The notes beneath the pieces were generated by a model. The model was not told where the DNA came from, searched no databases, and saw only the letters and a list, made by a program, of their open reading frames with translations. A DNA stretch of 64,000 nt from assembly GCA_020725025.1 (NCBI GenBank), contig DYFV01000023.1, forward strand, positions 1 through 64,000. The letters run 5' to 3'. Positions 44,194 to 55,129 of this stretch are shown piece after piece. Position 1 is the first letter of the stretch. Each line of letters begins with the position of its first letter. A program made the translations under genes and the position numbers. The DNA comes from Azoarcus sp. (lineage in GTDB: Bacteria; Pseudomonadota; Gammaproteobacteria; Burkholderiales; Rhodocyclaceae).

Positions 44194-45366
44194 ATGAAAC
44201 GCACCCGTCAGAAGCGCCGCGGCGGCTTGAGCCGCCAAGCCGAACAACTCGTCTGGCTCGCGACCGGGCTGGCCGAATCCGGCAGCCGGGCCGAAGACCG
44301 CTACTGGGACCAGCACCTCACCAGCACCATCGACGCCGTTCTCGCCGACGACGACGAGGACACGCTGAACGCCGCCCTCGACCACCTGTACACCGCCCAT
44401 CCGCGAGCCTACGACGAGCTCGCCGACTTCATCGAGTCGCGGGCGGAAAGCGCCCCGGGCGTCTCGCGCGATCACGACATCCTGCTCGTGGCCGCGCCCG
44501 TGCTGGCCTGGTCGCGCTACCGCATCCCCGCCAACACGATCCCGCCCGCCGTGCTCGCCAACCTGCGGGTGCACCTCCAGGCGCATGTGCTGGCGAGCGG
44601 GGTGAAGCTCGCCCTCGCCGACTTCCTCTTCAGCCCCGACCAGCTGCCGCAAGGCTACTGCGCCACCGCCGCCTTCGCCTCCACCCTGGGCCGCGCCGCA
44701 CTCGAGGGCCACGACCTGCACGTGGAAACCGAGGGCATGCCCGAGACGGCGGTGTTCCTGTCCGACACCCGCTATCTCCTGGCCGCCGTGGCGGTCCCCA
44801 AGGGCCAGCCCCTCTTCGGCTGGCAGCAGCCCGACGGCGCGCGCGAGCAGGCGCTCACCCAGTGGCGCAAGCAGGGCGGCGCCTGCCTCACCCCGCTCCT
44901 GCCCGGCTGCGCGATGGAGGTGGTGCTGCCCGAAGCCTACTTCGCCGCGAGCCGCCAGGCCGACCGCGACAGCCGTCCCTACGCCATCCGCGCCTCGGTC
45001 GCCTTCCTCGGCGCCGAGCTGGAGACGCCGGCGGCGAACCTGCGCGCGGTCATCGCGCCCTTCCACGAGCGCGAGCTCGAGGAGTACCGCGTCGGCTTCA
45101 CCGTGCGCGGAAACGAGCAGGTGGTGCATGGCGTGGTGTGGCCCCTGCTGGGCGCCGAGGACGACAACTCCGACAGCCCGACCGAGATCGAGGCGGTGCT
45201 GCGCGACTGCGGCGTCACCGACATCGTGAACCTCGACCACCGTTTCCCGCTCGAATACTGCGACGACTGCGGCGCCCCGATGTACCCCTCGCCCGACGGC
45301 GAGGTCGTCCACGCCGAGATGCCGGAGCAGGAGCACGGCGAGCAGGCACCGCGGCATCTGCATTGA
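44194..45366 (+). CDS. DUF2863-like protein
   Basis: 390 aa; [39 protein letters not shown]; follows ppsR. Confidence 0.75.
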   Translation: MKRTRQKRRGGLSRQAEQLVWLATGLAESGSRAEDRYWDQHLTSTIDAVLADDDEDTLNAALDHLYTAHPRAYDELADFIESRAESAPGVSRDHDILLVAAPVLAWSRYRIPANTIPPAVLANLRVHLQAHVLASGVKLALADFLFSPDQLPQGYCATAAFASTLGRAALEGHDLHVETEGMPETAVFLSDTRYLLAAVAVPKGQPLFGWQQPDGAREQALTQWRKQGGACLTPLLPGCAMEVVLPEAYFAASRQADRDSRPYAIRASVAFLGAELETPAANLRAVIAPFHERELEEYRVGFTVRGNEQVVHGVVWPLLGAEDDNSDSPTEIEAVLRDCGVTDIVNLDHRFPLEYCDDCGAPMYPSPDGEVVHAEMPEQEHGEQAPRHLH

Positions 45367-45408
45367 GCACCGGCCGGCGTCTGGCCGGCCGTCAGCGAGG
45401 AGGCCACG

Positions 45409-45807
45409 ATGAGCCGCAAGATCGACAAATCCGACGAGGCGTGGCGCGAGGAGCTTACGCCCGAGCAGTACGAGGTCACGCGCCGGAAAGGGACCGAACG
45501 CGCCTTCACCGGCGAGTACTGGAACCACTGGGACAAGGGCGAGTACCGCTGCGTGTGCTGCGGGGCGGCGCTCTTCGACTCGGCCCACAAGTTCGACGCC
45601 GGCTGCGGCTGGCCGAGCTTCTGGACGGCTGCCGCGCCGCAGAACGTGGAGCGGCGCGACGACTACTCCCACTTCATGCATCGCACCGAGGTGCTCTGTC
45701 ACGAGTGCGGGGCGCACCTCGGTCACGTGTTCGAGGACGGGCCGCAGCCGACGGGGCTGCGGTACTGCATCAATTCGGCGTCGATCAAGTTCGAGCCGGA
45801 GGAGTGA
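45409..45807 (+). CDS. msrB: Peptide-methionine (R)-S-oxide reductase
   Basis: 132 aa; YRCVCCGAALFDSAHKFDAGCGWPSFW, HTGVLCHECGAHLGHVF-like (RTEVLCHECGAHLGHVFEDGP), RYCINSASIKF. Confidence 0.97.
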   Translation: MSRKIDKSDEAWREELTPEQYEVTRRKGTERAFTGEYWNHWDKGEYRCVCCGAALFDSAHKFDAGCGWPSFWTAAAPQNVERRDDYSHFMHRTEVLCHECGAHLGHVFEDGPQPTGLRYCINSASIKFEPEE

Positions 45808-45837
45808 GGGGGCGCCCGATCCGAACCTGCGCCGCCC

Positions 45838-46539
45838 CTACCCCGCTCCCTTTCCGCCCCCCAGCGCCGCAAGCGCCGGCGAGGCGAAATCCCGCCGATA
45901 CAGCACCACCACCACGACCGTCGTCACTGCCAGGAACAGCCACGGCTGGATGAACCACGCCACCACCGCCAACCCGAAGTAGTAGGCGCGGATGCCGCGG
46001 TTGAACTCGTCGCCGGCAAGCGAGTTCACCCGCGCGAGCCGCTCCGCTGCCTGCTCGATCGCCTCGCCGTCCGTCCCCACCGGGCTCGAGCCGATCAGGA
46101 TGGAGAGCAGGTTGAACTGGCGCAGGGACCAGGTGAACTTGAAGTAGGCGACGATGAAGACGGTGAGGAGCACCAGGAGCTTCACCTCCGAGAGCGCCCG
46201 CGAGCTCTGACGGGCGAACGGCAGGTCGGCGGCGAAGCGGATCACCTGATCGAGGGCGCCGAGCACGGCCAGCACGCCGGCGATGATGTAGATCGTGGTG
46301 CTGGCGTAAAAGGACACGCTCTGCATGAGGTTGCCCACCAGCGCCGCGTCCGGCATGCGCATCTCGCGCTTCAGCATCTGCCGCGCCCACTCCTGGCGAT
46401 GCCGGTGGCTGGTGCCCAGCAGCCCGTCCCGCGCCCAGCGGCTGCGGTCGGCGAACCAGCCGTAACCCGCCCACGCGACGAAGAACCACGCCAGCGCCGC
46501 CCAGTCGACCGCCGAGACGCCGGCGAGCACCTCGCTCAC
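45838..46539 (-). CDS. DUF599-like membrane protein
   Basis: GTG start 46539 overlapping the hydrolase stop; RREWARQMLKREMRMPDAALVGNLMQSVSFYASTTIYIIAG-like sequence; RGIRAYYFGLAVVAWFIQPW. Confidence 0.8.
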   Translation of the reverse strand: MSEVLAGVSAVDWAALAWFFVAWAGYGWFADRSRWARDGLLGTSHRHRQEWARQMLKREMRMPDAALVGNLMQSVSFYASTTIYIIAGVLAVLGALDQVIRFAADLPFARQSSRALSEVKLLVLLTVFIVAYFKFTWSLRQFNLLSILIGSSPVGTDGEAIEQAAERLARVNSLAGDEFNRGIRAYYFGLAVVAWFIQPWLFLAVTTVVVVVLYRRDFASPALAALGGGKGAG

Positions 46540-47456
46540 CGGCCGTCCTCGAGCAGGAAGTCGCGCACCACCGCGATCTGGGCGTCGTCGAGGAGCATCG
46601 GGGCGTGTCCGACGCCCGCGATCTCGACGGTACGCGCCTGCGGCCCTTCCTGGCCCATCTGCTCGTGGGTGACGCGTTCCAGCAGATCGGATTCGGCGCC
46701 GCGGATGGCGAGCGTCGGACAGCGGATGGCACGATAGACCGCCCACAGGTCCACGTCCTGATCCAGCGGCGCGTTGCGGAAGACCTCGCCGATCGCCGGG
46801 TCGTAGGTCATGGCGAAGCCGCCCTCCACCGGGCGCACCGAATACCGGGTGAGGTGCTCCCACTGGGCATCGGTCAGCGCCCCGAACGGCGCACCGACGG
46901 CACGGATCCACTGCTCCGCCTCCTGCATCGTGGCGAAGCGCGGCGCACGTCCCACGTACTCGCCGATGCGCTGCAGCGACACCGAGGTGATGAGCGGGCC
47001 CACGTCGTTGAGCACGAGGCGCGAGATCGGCGTATGCGGCTGGCTCGCGAGCAGCATGCCGATGATCCCGCCCAGCGAGGTGCCGACCCAGTGCACCTCC
47101 TCGGCGTCCAGGCGCGCGAGCAGCGTCACCATGTCGTTGGCGTAGAGAGGAAAGCCGTAGTCGGTCTTCACGCCCAGCCAGTCGCTGCGTCCGCGGCCGA
47201 CGACGTCGGGGCATACGACGCGATAGTCGTCGGCGAGCGCCTGGGCGAGGAAATCGAAATCCCGTCCGTTGCGCGTGAGCCCGTGGACGCAGACCACCAC
47301 CCTGCGGTTGGCCGGATCGCCCCACTCCGTATAGGCCATGCGATGCAGCCCGTGCGGGCCGAGGCATTGCACCGATTTCTCGCGCAACCCGTGGACGGGA
47401 CGCCGGGGCTCGGGGGGCGGCTGCAGGAAACGGCGCAGGGAGTCGATCGGATTCAT
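46536..47456 (-). CDS. Alpha/beta-fold hydrolase
   Basis: Start MNPIDSLRRFLQPPPEPRRP; VVCVHGLTRNGRDFDFLAQAL, WVGTSLGGIIGM nucleophile elbow. Confidence 0.92.
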   Translation of the reverse strand: MNPIDSLRRFLQPPPEPRRPVHGLREKSVQCLGPHGLHRMAYTEWGDPANRRVVVCVHGLTRNGRDFDFLAQALADDYRVVCPDVVGRGRSDWLGVKTDYGFPLYANDMVTLLARLDAEEVHWVGTSLGGIIGMLLASQPHTPISRLVLNDVGPLITSVSLQRIGEYVGRAPRFATMQEAEQWIRAVGAPFGALTDAQWEHLTRYSVRPVEGGFAMTYDPAIGEVFRNAPLDQDVDLWAVYRAIRCPTLAIRGAESDLLERVTHEQMGQEGPQARTVEIAGVGHAPMLLDDAQIAVVRDFLLEDGR

Positions 47457-47512
47457 GGCTGAGATGCGGTTCGGATCACGACCGCAGTGTAACCGGATGC
47501 GGGGTATGGCGC

Positions 47513-49867
47513 TTACCGCCAATACCGCGGCTCGCGCAGCCGCTGGGCGTCGACGCGGACCTCCTTCCCGACCGTCACGAGCACCGCCCCCTGGCTGTCG
47601 GTGCGCCAGTTGCGCGCTCCGGCCGCCCCCCAGCGCGCCCACACCGCCGGGTGGGGGTGGCGGAAGGGATTGAGCCTGCCCACCGAGAAGACCGCCGCCA
47701 CCGGCGCGGTCGCCTCGATCAGCGCCGGCGTCGACGAGGAGCGGCTGCCGTGATGAGGCACCACCACCACGCTGCTCGCCAGGGCCGTGCCGTGGCGCGC
47801 GACCAGGCGCCTTTCCCCCTCCTTCTCGATGTCCCCGGCCAGCAGCAGGGAGCCGCCCGGCGCCGACACGCGCAGCACGCAGGAAGCGTCGTTGTCGCGA
47901 CGAAGGGGCGGCTCGTGGGGCGACGGATGCAGGACCTCGAAGCTCACGCCATCGCGCTCCCAGCGCAGACCCGCTTCGCACGCCAATACCCGCGGATCGC
48001 TCCGCCCGCGCCACCGCTGCCTTACCCCCGGCCCCGCCACCACCGCGTCCATCGGCATGCCCACGAGCAGCGAGGCGGCGCCGCCGCTGTGGTCGCCGTC
48101 GTCGTGGGAGAGCACCAGCCGGTCGAGCCGCCGCAGCCCGCTCGCCGTGAGATAGGGCAGCAGCACGCGCTCGCCCGCGTCGCTGTCCCCGCCGTAGGCC
48201 GGTCCGGTGTCGTAGACCAGGTCGTGGCCTGCCGTCTGCACGTGCACCGCGAGGCCGTGCCCCACCTCGAGGATGGTGGCGGCGAACTCGCCCGGAGCCG
48301 GACGCGGCGGAGTCCAGGTCAGCATCGGCAGCATCGCGAAAAGGCCCGCGTGGCGCGCCGGCGTGCCGCGGGGCAGGAGCAGCCAGGCGGCGCCAGCGAC
48401 CCCGGCCGCCGTCAGCGCGGCCGGCGGAACCGCCTGCTGCCACAGGGCGACGGGTAGCGCGGCGAGCCGCTCCAGCCCCTGCATCATCGCCCACGTGAGC
48501 CAGTGCGCCAGCTCCAGCAGCCAGCCGAAGGGCAGCACCACCGCGAGCAGGGTGAGCGGCGTGACGAGGAAGCTCACCACGGGAATCGCCAGGGCGTTGG
48601 CCAGCGGAGAAACGAGGGAGAAGGCGTTGAACAGCGCGAGCAGCGCCGGGACGGTCGCGAGGGTGATGCCCAGCTGGACCCTGACCGCCTCCCGCCACCC
48701 GGAACGCGGAGCCGGACGCCCGGCAAGGAGGAAGAGGATCACCCCGACCGCACCGAAGGAAAGCCAGAACCCCGCCGACAGCACTGCCCACGGATCCACG
48801 ACCAGCACCGCGAAGAGCGCGAGCGCCATGACCCGGCTGCCGGCGGCCTCGCGCCCGGCCAGCAGGGCCAGCGCCACCACCGCGAGCATCACCAGCGCCC
48901 GCTGCGTCGGAATGCCCAGCCCGGCCAGGAGCGCGTATCCGGCCGCACACGCCAGCCCGCCGAGGGCCGCCGCCTTGCGTGCCGGCCAGTGCAGCATGAG
49001 GCGGGGCACCCGTCGCCACAGCCGGCCCGCGACCGCCCCGCCCAGCAGCGCCACCAGCGACACGTGCAGGCCCGAGATGCTCACGAGGTGCGACACGCCG
49101 GTGTTGCGGAACACGGTCCACTGCTCCCTGGGAATCGCGCGCTGGTCGCCGACTGCCAGGGCGGTCAGCACCCCGGTATAGGCGCCACCGGCCAGGGCCG
49201 CTTCGAAGCGGGCGCGGATGCCGTCGCGGGCGCGGTGGACCAGGAGCATCGGCTCGGGCACCAGCGCAGCGAGCCGGAGCGGCGCCGGACTGGCCCGCAC
49301 GTAACCGGTGGCGCGCAGGTTGCGCTCGAGCAGCCAGGCCTCGTAGTCGAAGCCGTGGGGATTGGCGAAACCGTGGGGGCGCTTGAGGCGGACGGCGAAG
49401 CGCCAGCGCTCGCCCGCACGCACGGCCGGAGCCGGCCCGTCCCCGCCTTGCCCGCCGTACCAGGAGACGAGGATCCGGCGCGGCGTCGTCCCCTCGGCCT
49501 CGTCGACGTTGAAGACGAAGCGCACGCCGCGCTCGAGCCTCTGGGGCAGATCGGCGACGACGCCGGTCACCACCACGTCGCGCCCCTCCCGATCCGAGGG
49601 CAACTCGTCGGCGAGCCGCCATTCCGCGCGCCAGGAGGCCCAGAGGAAGCCCGCTGCGAGCGCCAAGAGCCCGAGGGCGACGCATCCCCCTCCCCCTCTA
49701 CGCCGACGGCTGCGCAGAAACGCCGCCGTGCCGGCGACGGTCAAACCGCAGGAACACGCTCCCAGCCACGCGATCGACGGCAAGGAGGGAAGCTGCTGGC
49801 ATGCCCAGATGCCCAGCGCGAACATGACGATGGCAACACGCATGGATCGCAATGATGCCCTTGGCAT
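47513..49867 (-). CDS. comEC: DNA internalization competence protein ComEC/Rec2
   Basis: 784 aa; competence domain HLVSISGLHVSLVALLGGAV; C-terminal MBL domain LVLSHDDGDHSGGAASLL, VVVPHHGSRSSST; start may be at 49843. Confidence 0.95.
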   Translation of the reverse strand: MPRASLRSMRVAIVMFALGIWACQQLPSLPSIAWLGACSCGLTVAGTAAFLRSRRRRGGGGCVALGLLALAAGFLWASWRAEWRLADELPSDREGRDVVVTGVVADLPQRLERGVRFVFNVDEAEGTTPRRILVSWYGGQGGDGPAPAVRAGERWRFAVRLKRPHGFANPHGFDYEAWLLERNLRATGYVRASPAPLRLAALVPEPMLLVHRARDGIRARFEAALAGGAYTGVLTALAVGDQRAIPREQWTVFRNTGVSHLVSISGLHVSLVALLGGAVAGRLWRRVPRLMLHWPARKAAALGGLACAAGYALLAGLGIPTQRALVMLAVVALALLAGREAAGSRVMALALFAVLVVDPWAVLSAGFWLSFGAVGVILFLLAGRPAPRSGWREAVRVQLGITLATVPALLALFNAFSLVSPLANALAIPVVSFLVTPLTLLAVVLPFGWLLELAHWLTWAMMQGLERLAALPVALWQQAVPPAALTAAGVAGAAWLLLPRGTPARHAGLFAMLPMLTWTPPRPAPGEFAATILEVGHGLAVHVQTAGHDLVYDTGPAYGGDSDAGERVLLPYLTASGLRRLDRLVLSHDDGDHSGGAASLLVGMPMDAVVAGPGVRQRWRGRSDPRVLACEAGLRWERDGVSFEVLHPSPHEPPLRRDNDASCVLRVSAPGGSLLLAGDIEKEGERRLVARHGTALASSVVVVPHHGSRSSSTPALIEATAPVAAVFSVGRLNPFRHPHPAVWARWGAAGARNWRTDSQGAVLVTVGKEVRVDAQRLREPRYWR

Positions 49868-49941
49868 CTATCCGGGACAAGCTCGTCGCGCGCAGACACT
49901 CCGGCGCACAAGTACAATGACGCGCCCGACCGCGAACCGAC

Positions 49942-50490
49942 ATGCGCAAGACGCTCAAGCAATTCCTTCCCGACCATGAGGCGATTCGCTCGAATCGCTG
50001 GCTGCGGCCGTTCGCCAATACCCTGCTGCACCCGCGCCTGTGGCACCTCAACCGCCATTCGGCGGCGGGCGGGGTGGCGGTGGGGCTGTTCTGCGGCCTG
50101 ATCCCGGGCCCGGTGCAGATGCCCAGCGCCGCCATCGCCTGCATCCTGTTCAAGGTGAACCTGCCGGTCGCCCTCATCACCACGCTCTACTCCAACCCAC
50201 TCACCATCCTGCCGCTCTACGTGATCGCCTACGCGATAGGAAACTGGGCCATGGGCCTGCCGCCGCAGCGCTTCGTGCCGCCGCCCGAGATGGGGGACCT
50301 GGGATTCCTGGCGTGGAGCGGCGAGCTGTCGCAATGGATGGTCGGGCTGGGCAAGCCGCTTGCGCTCGGTCTGGTCCTGCTCGCCGCCACCCTCTCGCTC
50401 GTGGGCTACCTGGGGGTCAAGGCGGCCTGGCGCACCTGGCTCATCCGCAGCTGGAACCGACGCCGGGAACGGCGCGCGAGCACGCCCTGA
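49942..50490 (+). CDS. DUF2062-like membrane protein
   Basis: 182 aa; RHSAAGGVAVGLFCGLIPGPVQMPSAAIACILFKVNLPVALITTLYSNPLTILPLY. Confidence 0.9.
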   Translation: MRKTLKQFLPDHEAIRSNRWLRPFANTLLHPRLWHLNRHSAAGGVAVGLFCGLIPGPVQMPSAAIACILFKVNLPVALITTLYSNPLTILPLYVIAYAIGNWAMGLPPQRFVPPPEMGDLGFLAWSGELSQWMVGLGKPLALGLVLLAATLSLVGYLGVKAAWRTWLIRSWNRRRERRASTP

Positions 50491-51933
50491 TCAGCAGCGC
50501 AGGATCGAGGGCGTGCCGCCGTTCGGACCCGACAGTTCCACGGTGGTCGTCTTCCGCCCGAGATCGACCGTCAGGCGGCACGCGTCCTCGCCGCGGCGCC
50601 ACCCCATCACGACGCTCGCATGATCGGAGTAGCACAGCTCGAACTCGCCACCGAAGGCGGGATGCTGCGTGCGCAGACGCATCAGGCGCAACAGGCGCTG
50701 CACCACCGGCGTGGCGACCGCCTGCTCGGCCTCGTCGAAGCCGTAGCAGTGCCGGTTGATCTCGCGCGGATCCGTCCCCGCCTGCTCGCGGGCCTCGTCG
50801 TTGCCGCCCGCCAGCAGTCCCACGTAGTACACCTGCGGGATGCCCGGCGCGAAGAGCTGGATGGCCCGGGCGGCGATGTAGGCATCGTCGTCGCCGTGCA
50901 GCGCGTCGTAGAAGGTGCAGGTGAGCTGGTAGATCGCCCCGACGCTGTGGGCGCCGCCACCCCGCCGGCGCAGGATGGGATCGGCGCTGCGCTCCGACAC
51001 GTTGCTCACCACCGCCTCGACGCGGTCGCGGGGCAGCACGCCCTCGGCGTCGGGAATGGAGATCCCGTCGTGGGTGTCGAGCACGGTGACCTGGTTTTGC
51101 GGACACATGCGCAGCCAGCCCTTGAGATGGCGGCTGTCGGCGTCGAACAGCGCCTGTAGCACGAGCGGCGGCAGGGCGAAGCCGTAGGCCCAGGCGCCGC
51201 GCCGCGCGATCGCGTGCTGGAAGGAGGGATGGTCGTGCACCTCGGGCAGGATCTCGACCCCTTGCGCCGCGGCGGTCGCCCGAAACCACTCCATGACGCG
51301 CCACACGTCGGGTTCCACCATGAAGCAGCTCGTGCCGATGCGCTTGGTGACGTAGCCGAAGGCGTCCAGCCGCAACAGCCTGACCCCACGCTCGGCGAGG
51401 AAAGCGATGTTGTCGGCCATCAGCGCGAAGGTGGCCGGCGAGCGGTAGTCGAGGTCGATCTGCCGGTCGGTGAAGGTGCACCACACCCGCCCGCTGCTGC
51501 CGTCCGCGAAGGCGACGGTACGGAAGGGCTCCCGCTCCTTGCGGATGTGGATCCTGGCGAGATCCTCGGCGGAAATGCTGCCGAGGGCGTCCACGTCCAC
51601 GAAGAGCGCCGCGTGCGGCGAGGCGCGCCCGCGCCGGACGAAGTCGGCGAACTCGGGCGAGGCGTCCGAGAGATGGTTCAGCACCAGGTCGAGGCAGAGG
51701 TCGTAGCGCGCAGCCAGCGCCTCCACGTCCGCCCAACTGCCATAGGCCGGATCGATCTCGCGATGGGTGAGCGGCGAGAACCCGCCGTCGGCGTTCGAGG
51801 GATACGGCGGCAGCAGATGCAGGCCACCGATGGCATCGCTCAGGTGCCCATCGATGAAGCGGCGCAGATCGCCTAGGTTCTTTCCGATCCGGTCGGGGTA
51901 GCAGATGAGCTGGACGGCATTCCTCAGGGGCAT
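50491..51933 (-). CDS. GH13 sucrose-phosphorylase-like enzyme
   Basis: 480 aa; AVQLICYPDRIGKNLGDLRRFIDGHL, LRLDAFGYVTK, LDTHDGI, GIPQVYYVGLLAGGND. Confidence 0.88.
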   Translation of the reverse strand: MPLRNAVQLICYPDRIGKNLGDLRRFIDGHLSDAIGGLHLLPPYPSNADGGFSPLTHREIDPAYGSWADVEALAARYDLCLDLVLNHLSDASPEFADFVRRGRASPHAALFVDVDALGSISAEDLARIHIRKEREPFRTVAFADGSSGRVWCTFTDRQIDLDYRSPATFALMADNIAFLAERGVRLLRLDAFGYVTKRIGTSCFMVEPDVWRVMEWFRATAAAQGVEILPEVHDHPSFQHAIARRGAWAYGFALPPLVLQALFDADSRHLKGWLRMCPQNQVTVLDTHDGISIPDAEGVLPRDRVEAVVSNVSERSADPILRRRGGGAHSVGAIYQLTCTFYDALHGDDDAYIAARAIQLFAPGIPQVYYVGLLAGGNDEAREQAGTDPREINRHCYGFDEAEQAVATPVVQRLLRLMRLRTQHPAFGGEFELCYSDHASVVMGWRRGEDACRLTVDLGRKTTTVELSGPNGGTPSILRC

Positions 51934-52042
51934 CGAGCGCTTCCGTGCATGGACGATGTCGCAACCCTAGCCACCTGCGTGCCTGCCCGCAATGGGTGCG
52001 TGCGGCATCGCCGGGCCGGGATGCGCTCCGAGCGCAGCGCGC

Positions 52043-52721
<679 letters not shown>

Positions 52722-52729
<8 letters not shown>

Positions 52730-53975
52730 AGCGCAGTGCCTCCGCGGGATTCACGCGCGACGCCCGCCAACTCGGGTAGAGCGTCGCCACCAGGGTCAGC
52801 ACGAAGGAGAGCGACACGATGGTGATCACGTCGGCCGGCAGCACCTTCGACGGCAGCTCGCTGATGTAGTAGATCTCCTTGTTCCACAAGGTGGCGCCGG
52901 TCACGCCCTCGAGGAAGGGAATCACAACGTCGAGGTTGTTGGCGAGCAGCAGCCCTCCGACCACGCCCGCCGCCAGCCCCACCATGCCGATGATCGCGCC
53001 CTGCAGCACGAAGATCGCCATCACCGAGCCGGGGCTCGCCCCCAGGGTGCGCAGGATGGCGATGTCGGCGTACTTCTCCTGCACCGCCATCACCAGCGTC
53101 GACACGATGTTGAACGCCGCCACCGCGACGATGAGGAAGAGGATGATGGTCATCATGGTCTTCTCGAGCGCCACCGCGCGGAAGAAGTTGGCGTGGCTGC
53201 GGGTCCAGTCGGCCACCACGACGTTCTCGTCGATGGCCGCGGCGAGCTCGCGGGCCACCCGCGGGGCGGAGAACAGATCGTCGAGCTTGAGGCGCACCCC
53301 GCTCACGCGCTCCTCCATGCGGTAGAGGGTCTGCGCGTCCTGCAGGTGGATGAGCGCGAGCCCCGAGTCGTACTCGAACATCCCCGCCTCGAAGATGCCC
53401 ACCACCTCGAACTGCTTCACCCGCGGCAGCACGGCGGCGGGCGTCACCAGGCCCTGGGGCGCGATCAGCGTCACCTTGTCGCCCACGCCCACGCGCAGCG
53501 CGAAGGCGAGATCGCGGCCGAGCACGATGCCGAAACGTCCCGCCTCGAGCGCCTCGAAGCTGCCCGCCCGCATGTAGCGCACGAAGTCGGCCACCCGGTC
53601 CTCGGCCGCCGGCAGCACGCCTCGCACGAGCGTGCCGCGCACCGCCTGGTCGAAGGACAGCATGCCCTGCTCCTGCACGTAGGGTGCGGCGGCGCGCACC
53701 TCCGGATGACGCACCGCCTGATCGGCCACCTGCTGCCAGGCCTCGAGCTCGCCGTCGAAGCCGGTCACCTGCACGTGCGAGGCCACGCCCAGGATGCGGG
53801 TGCGCAGCTCCTCCTGGAAGCCGTTCATGACCGACAGGACCACGATCAGGGCCGCCACCCCGAGCGCCGTGCCGAGCATGGACACCAGCGAAATGAAGGA
53901 GATGAAGCGATTGCGACCCTGCGCGCGCTTGCGCGAGCGGGTGTATCGCAAACCGACCAGGATTTCGTAGCGCAT
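52722..53975 (-). CDS. lolC: Lipoprotein-releasing ABC transporter permease (LolC/E family)
   Basis: Start [58 protein letters not shown]. Confidence 0.95.
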
Positions 53976-54109
53976 CGGGTTGGGGAGCCGCGAAAAGGCG
54001 CCATTCTGCCGCAAGCGGGCAGTGAACGCGATGACGCCGGCGCCCCGGGAACGGGGTCGGGCGCCCCCCCGGCTGTGCTAGACTCCGCCACCTGAATCCT
54101 GCCCCGCCG

Positions 54110-55129
54110 ATGTCCATCCACCTCGTTCTCCCCGGCCTGGTGTGGCCCGCCGCCAGGACCCCGGCGCTGACCGCCGGCCTGGCCCTTCCCGCCCTCGAAG
54201 CCCTGCTCGGTCATGCCCGCGTGCGCAACGCCCCCGCCGAAGCCGCCGACGCGTGGCTGATGCGAGCCTTCGGCGTGAGCGGCGACCGGCTTCCCGTCGC
54301 CCCGCTGCGCCGCATGGGCGAACCGGACGCCGCCGAAGCCCCCGGCGAGTGGCTGTGCGCCGACCCGGTGCATCTGCACTTCTCCCGAGAGCACCTGCTC
54401 CTCACCGACGCCTCCGCGCTGGCCATCACCGGGGAGGAGGCCGCTGCGCTGGTGTCGAGTCTCAACGACTACCTCGACGAGGTGGAACCCGGGCTCGGCC
54501 GCTTCGAGGCCGGCGCCCCCGACCGCTGGTATCTGCGGCTGGCCGCCCCTGCGCGGGCGAGCTTCCACGCGCTCGGCGAAGTGGTGGGCCGGCCGGTGAA
54601 GCACTTCCTCCCCGAAGGCGAGGCCGCACGCACCTGGCACCGCCTCATCAACGAGGTGCAGGTCATCCTCCACAACCACCCGGTGAACCGCGCCCGCGAA
54701 GCGGCGGGCCGGCGACCGGTGAACAGCATCTGGCCGTGGGGCGGCGGCGCGCTGCCCGGGAAGCTCGGCGTTCCGGCAAGGGCGGTCCAGGCCGAGAGCG
54801 CGATGGCCCGCGGGCTCGCCCGTGCGGCCGGGCTCCCCCTCGCCGCGCCGGCGCCGGTACCGGCCGAGGGCACGCTGGTCGTGCTCGATCCGCTGCTCGC
54901 CCCGACCCTGCACCTCGACCTCGACGCCTGGCGCGAGGCCCTCGCGGCCCTCGAAGCCGAGTGGTTCGCACCGCTCCTCGCCGCCCTCAAGGCGCGCCGC
55001 CTGCCCGGCCTGCGCATCAGCGCGCCGGGCGATCGCGCCACCCTCGAACTCGACTGCACCACGCGCGATCTGTGGAAGTTCTGGCACCGCCCGCGCACCC
55101 TGGACAGTCTCATCGCCCCCCTCCCATGA
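54110..55129 (+). CDS. Phosphoglycerate mutase-like regulatory protein
   Basis: 339 aa; NEVQVILHNHPVNRAREAAGRRPVNSIWPWGGGALP; translationally coupled to recJ. Confidence 0.75.
   Translation: MSIHLVLPGLVWPAARTPALTAGLALPALEALLGHARVRNAPAEAADAWLMRAFGVSGDRLPVAPLRRMGEPDAAEAPGEWLCADPVHLHFSREHLLLTDASALAITGEEAAALVSSLNDYLDEVEPGLGRFEAGAPDRWYLRLAAPARASFHALGEVVGRPVKHFLPEGEAARTWHRLINEVQVILHNHPVNRAREAAGRRPVNSIWPWGGGALPGKLGVPARAVQAESAMARGLARAAGLPLAAPAPVPAEGTLVVLDPLLAPTLHLDLDAWREALAALEAEWFAPLLAALKARRLPGLRISAPGDRATLELDCTTRDLWKFWHRPRTLDSLIAPLP

Noticed and set aside
45370-45388. Short hairpin CCGGCC-N7-GGCCGG before msrB
   Set aside because: Six-bp stem in a GC-rich background; expected by chance
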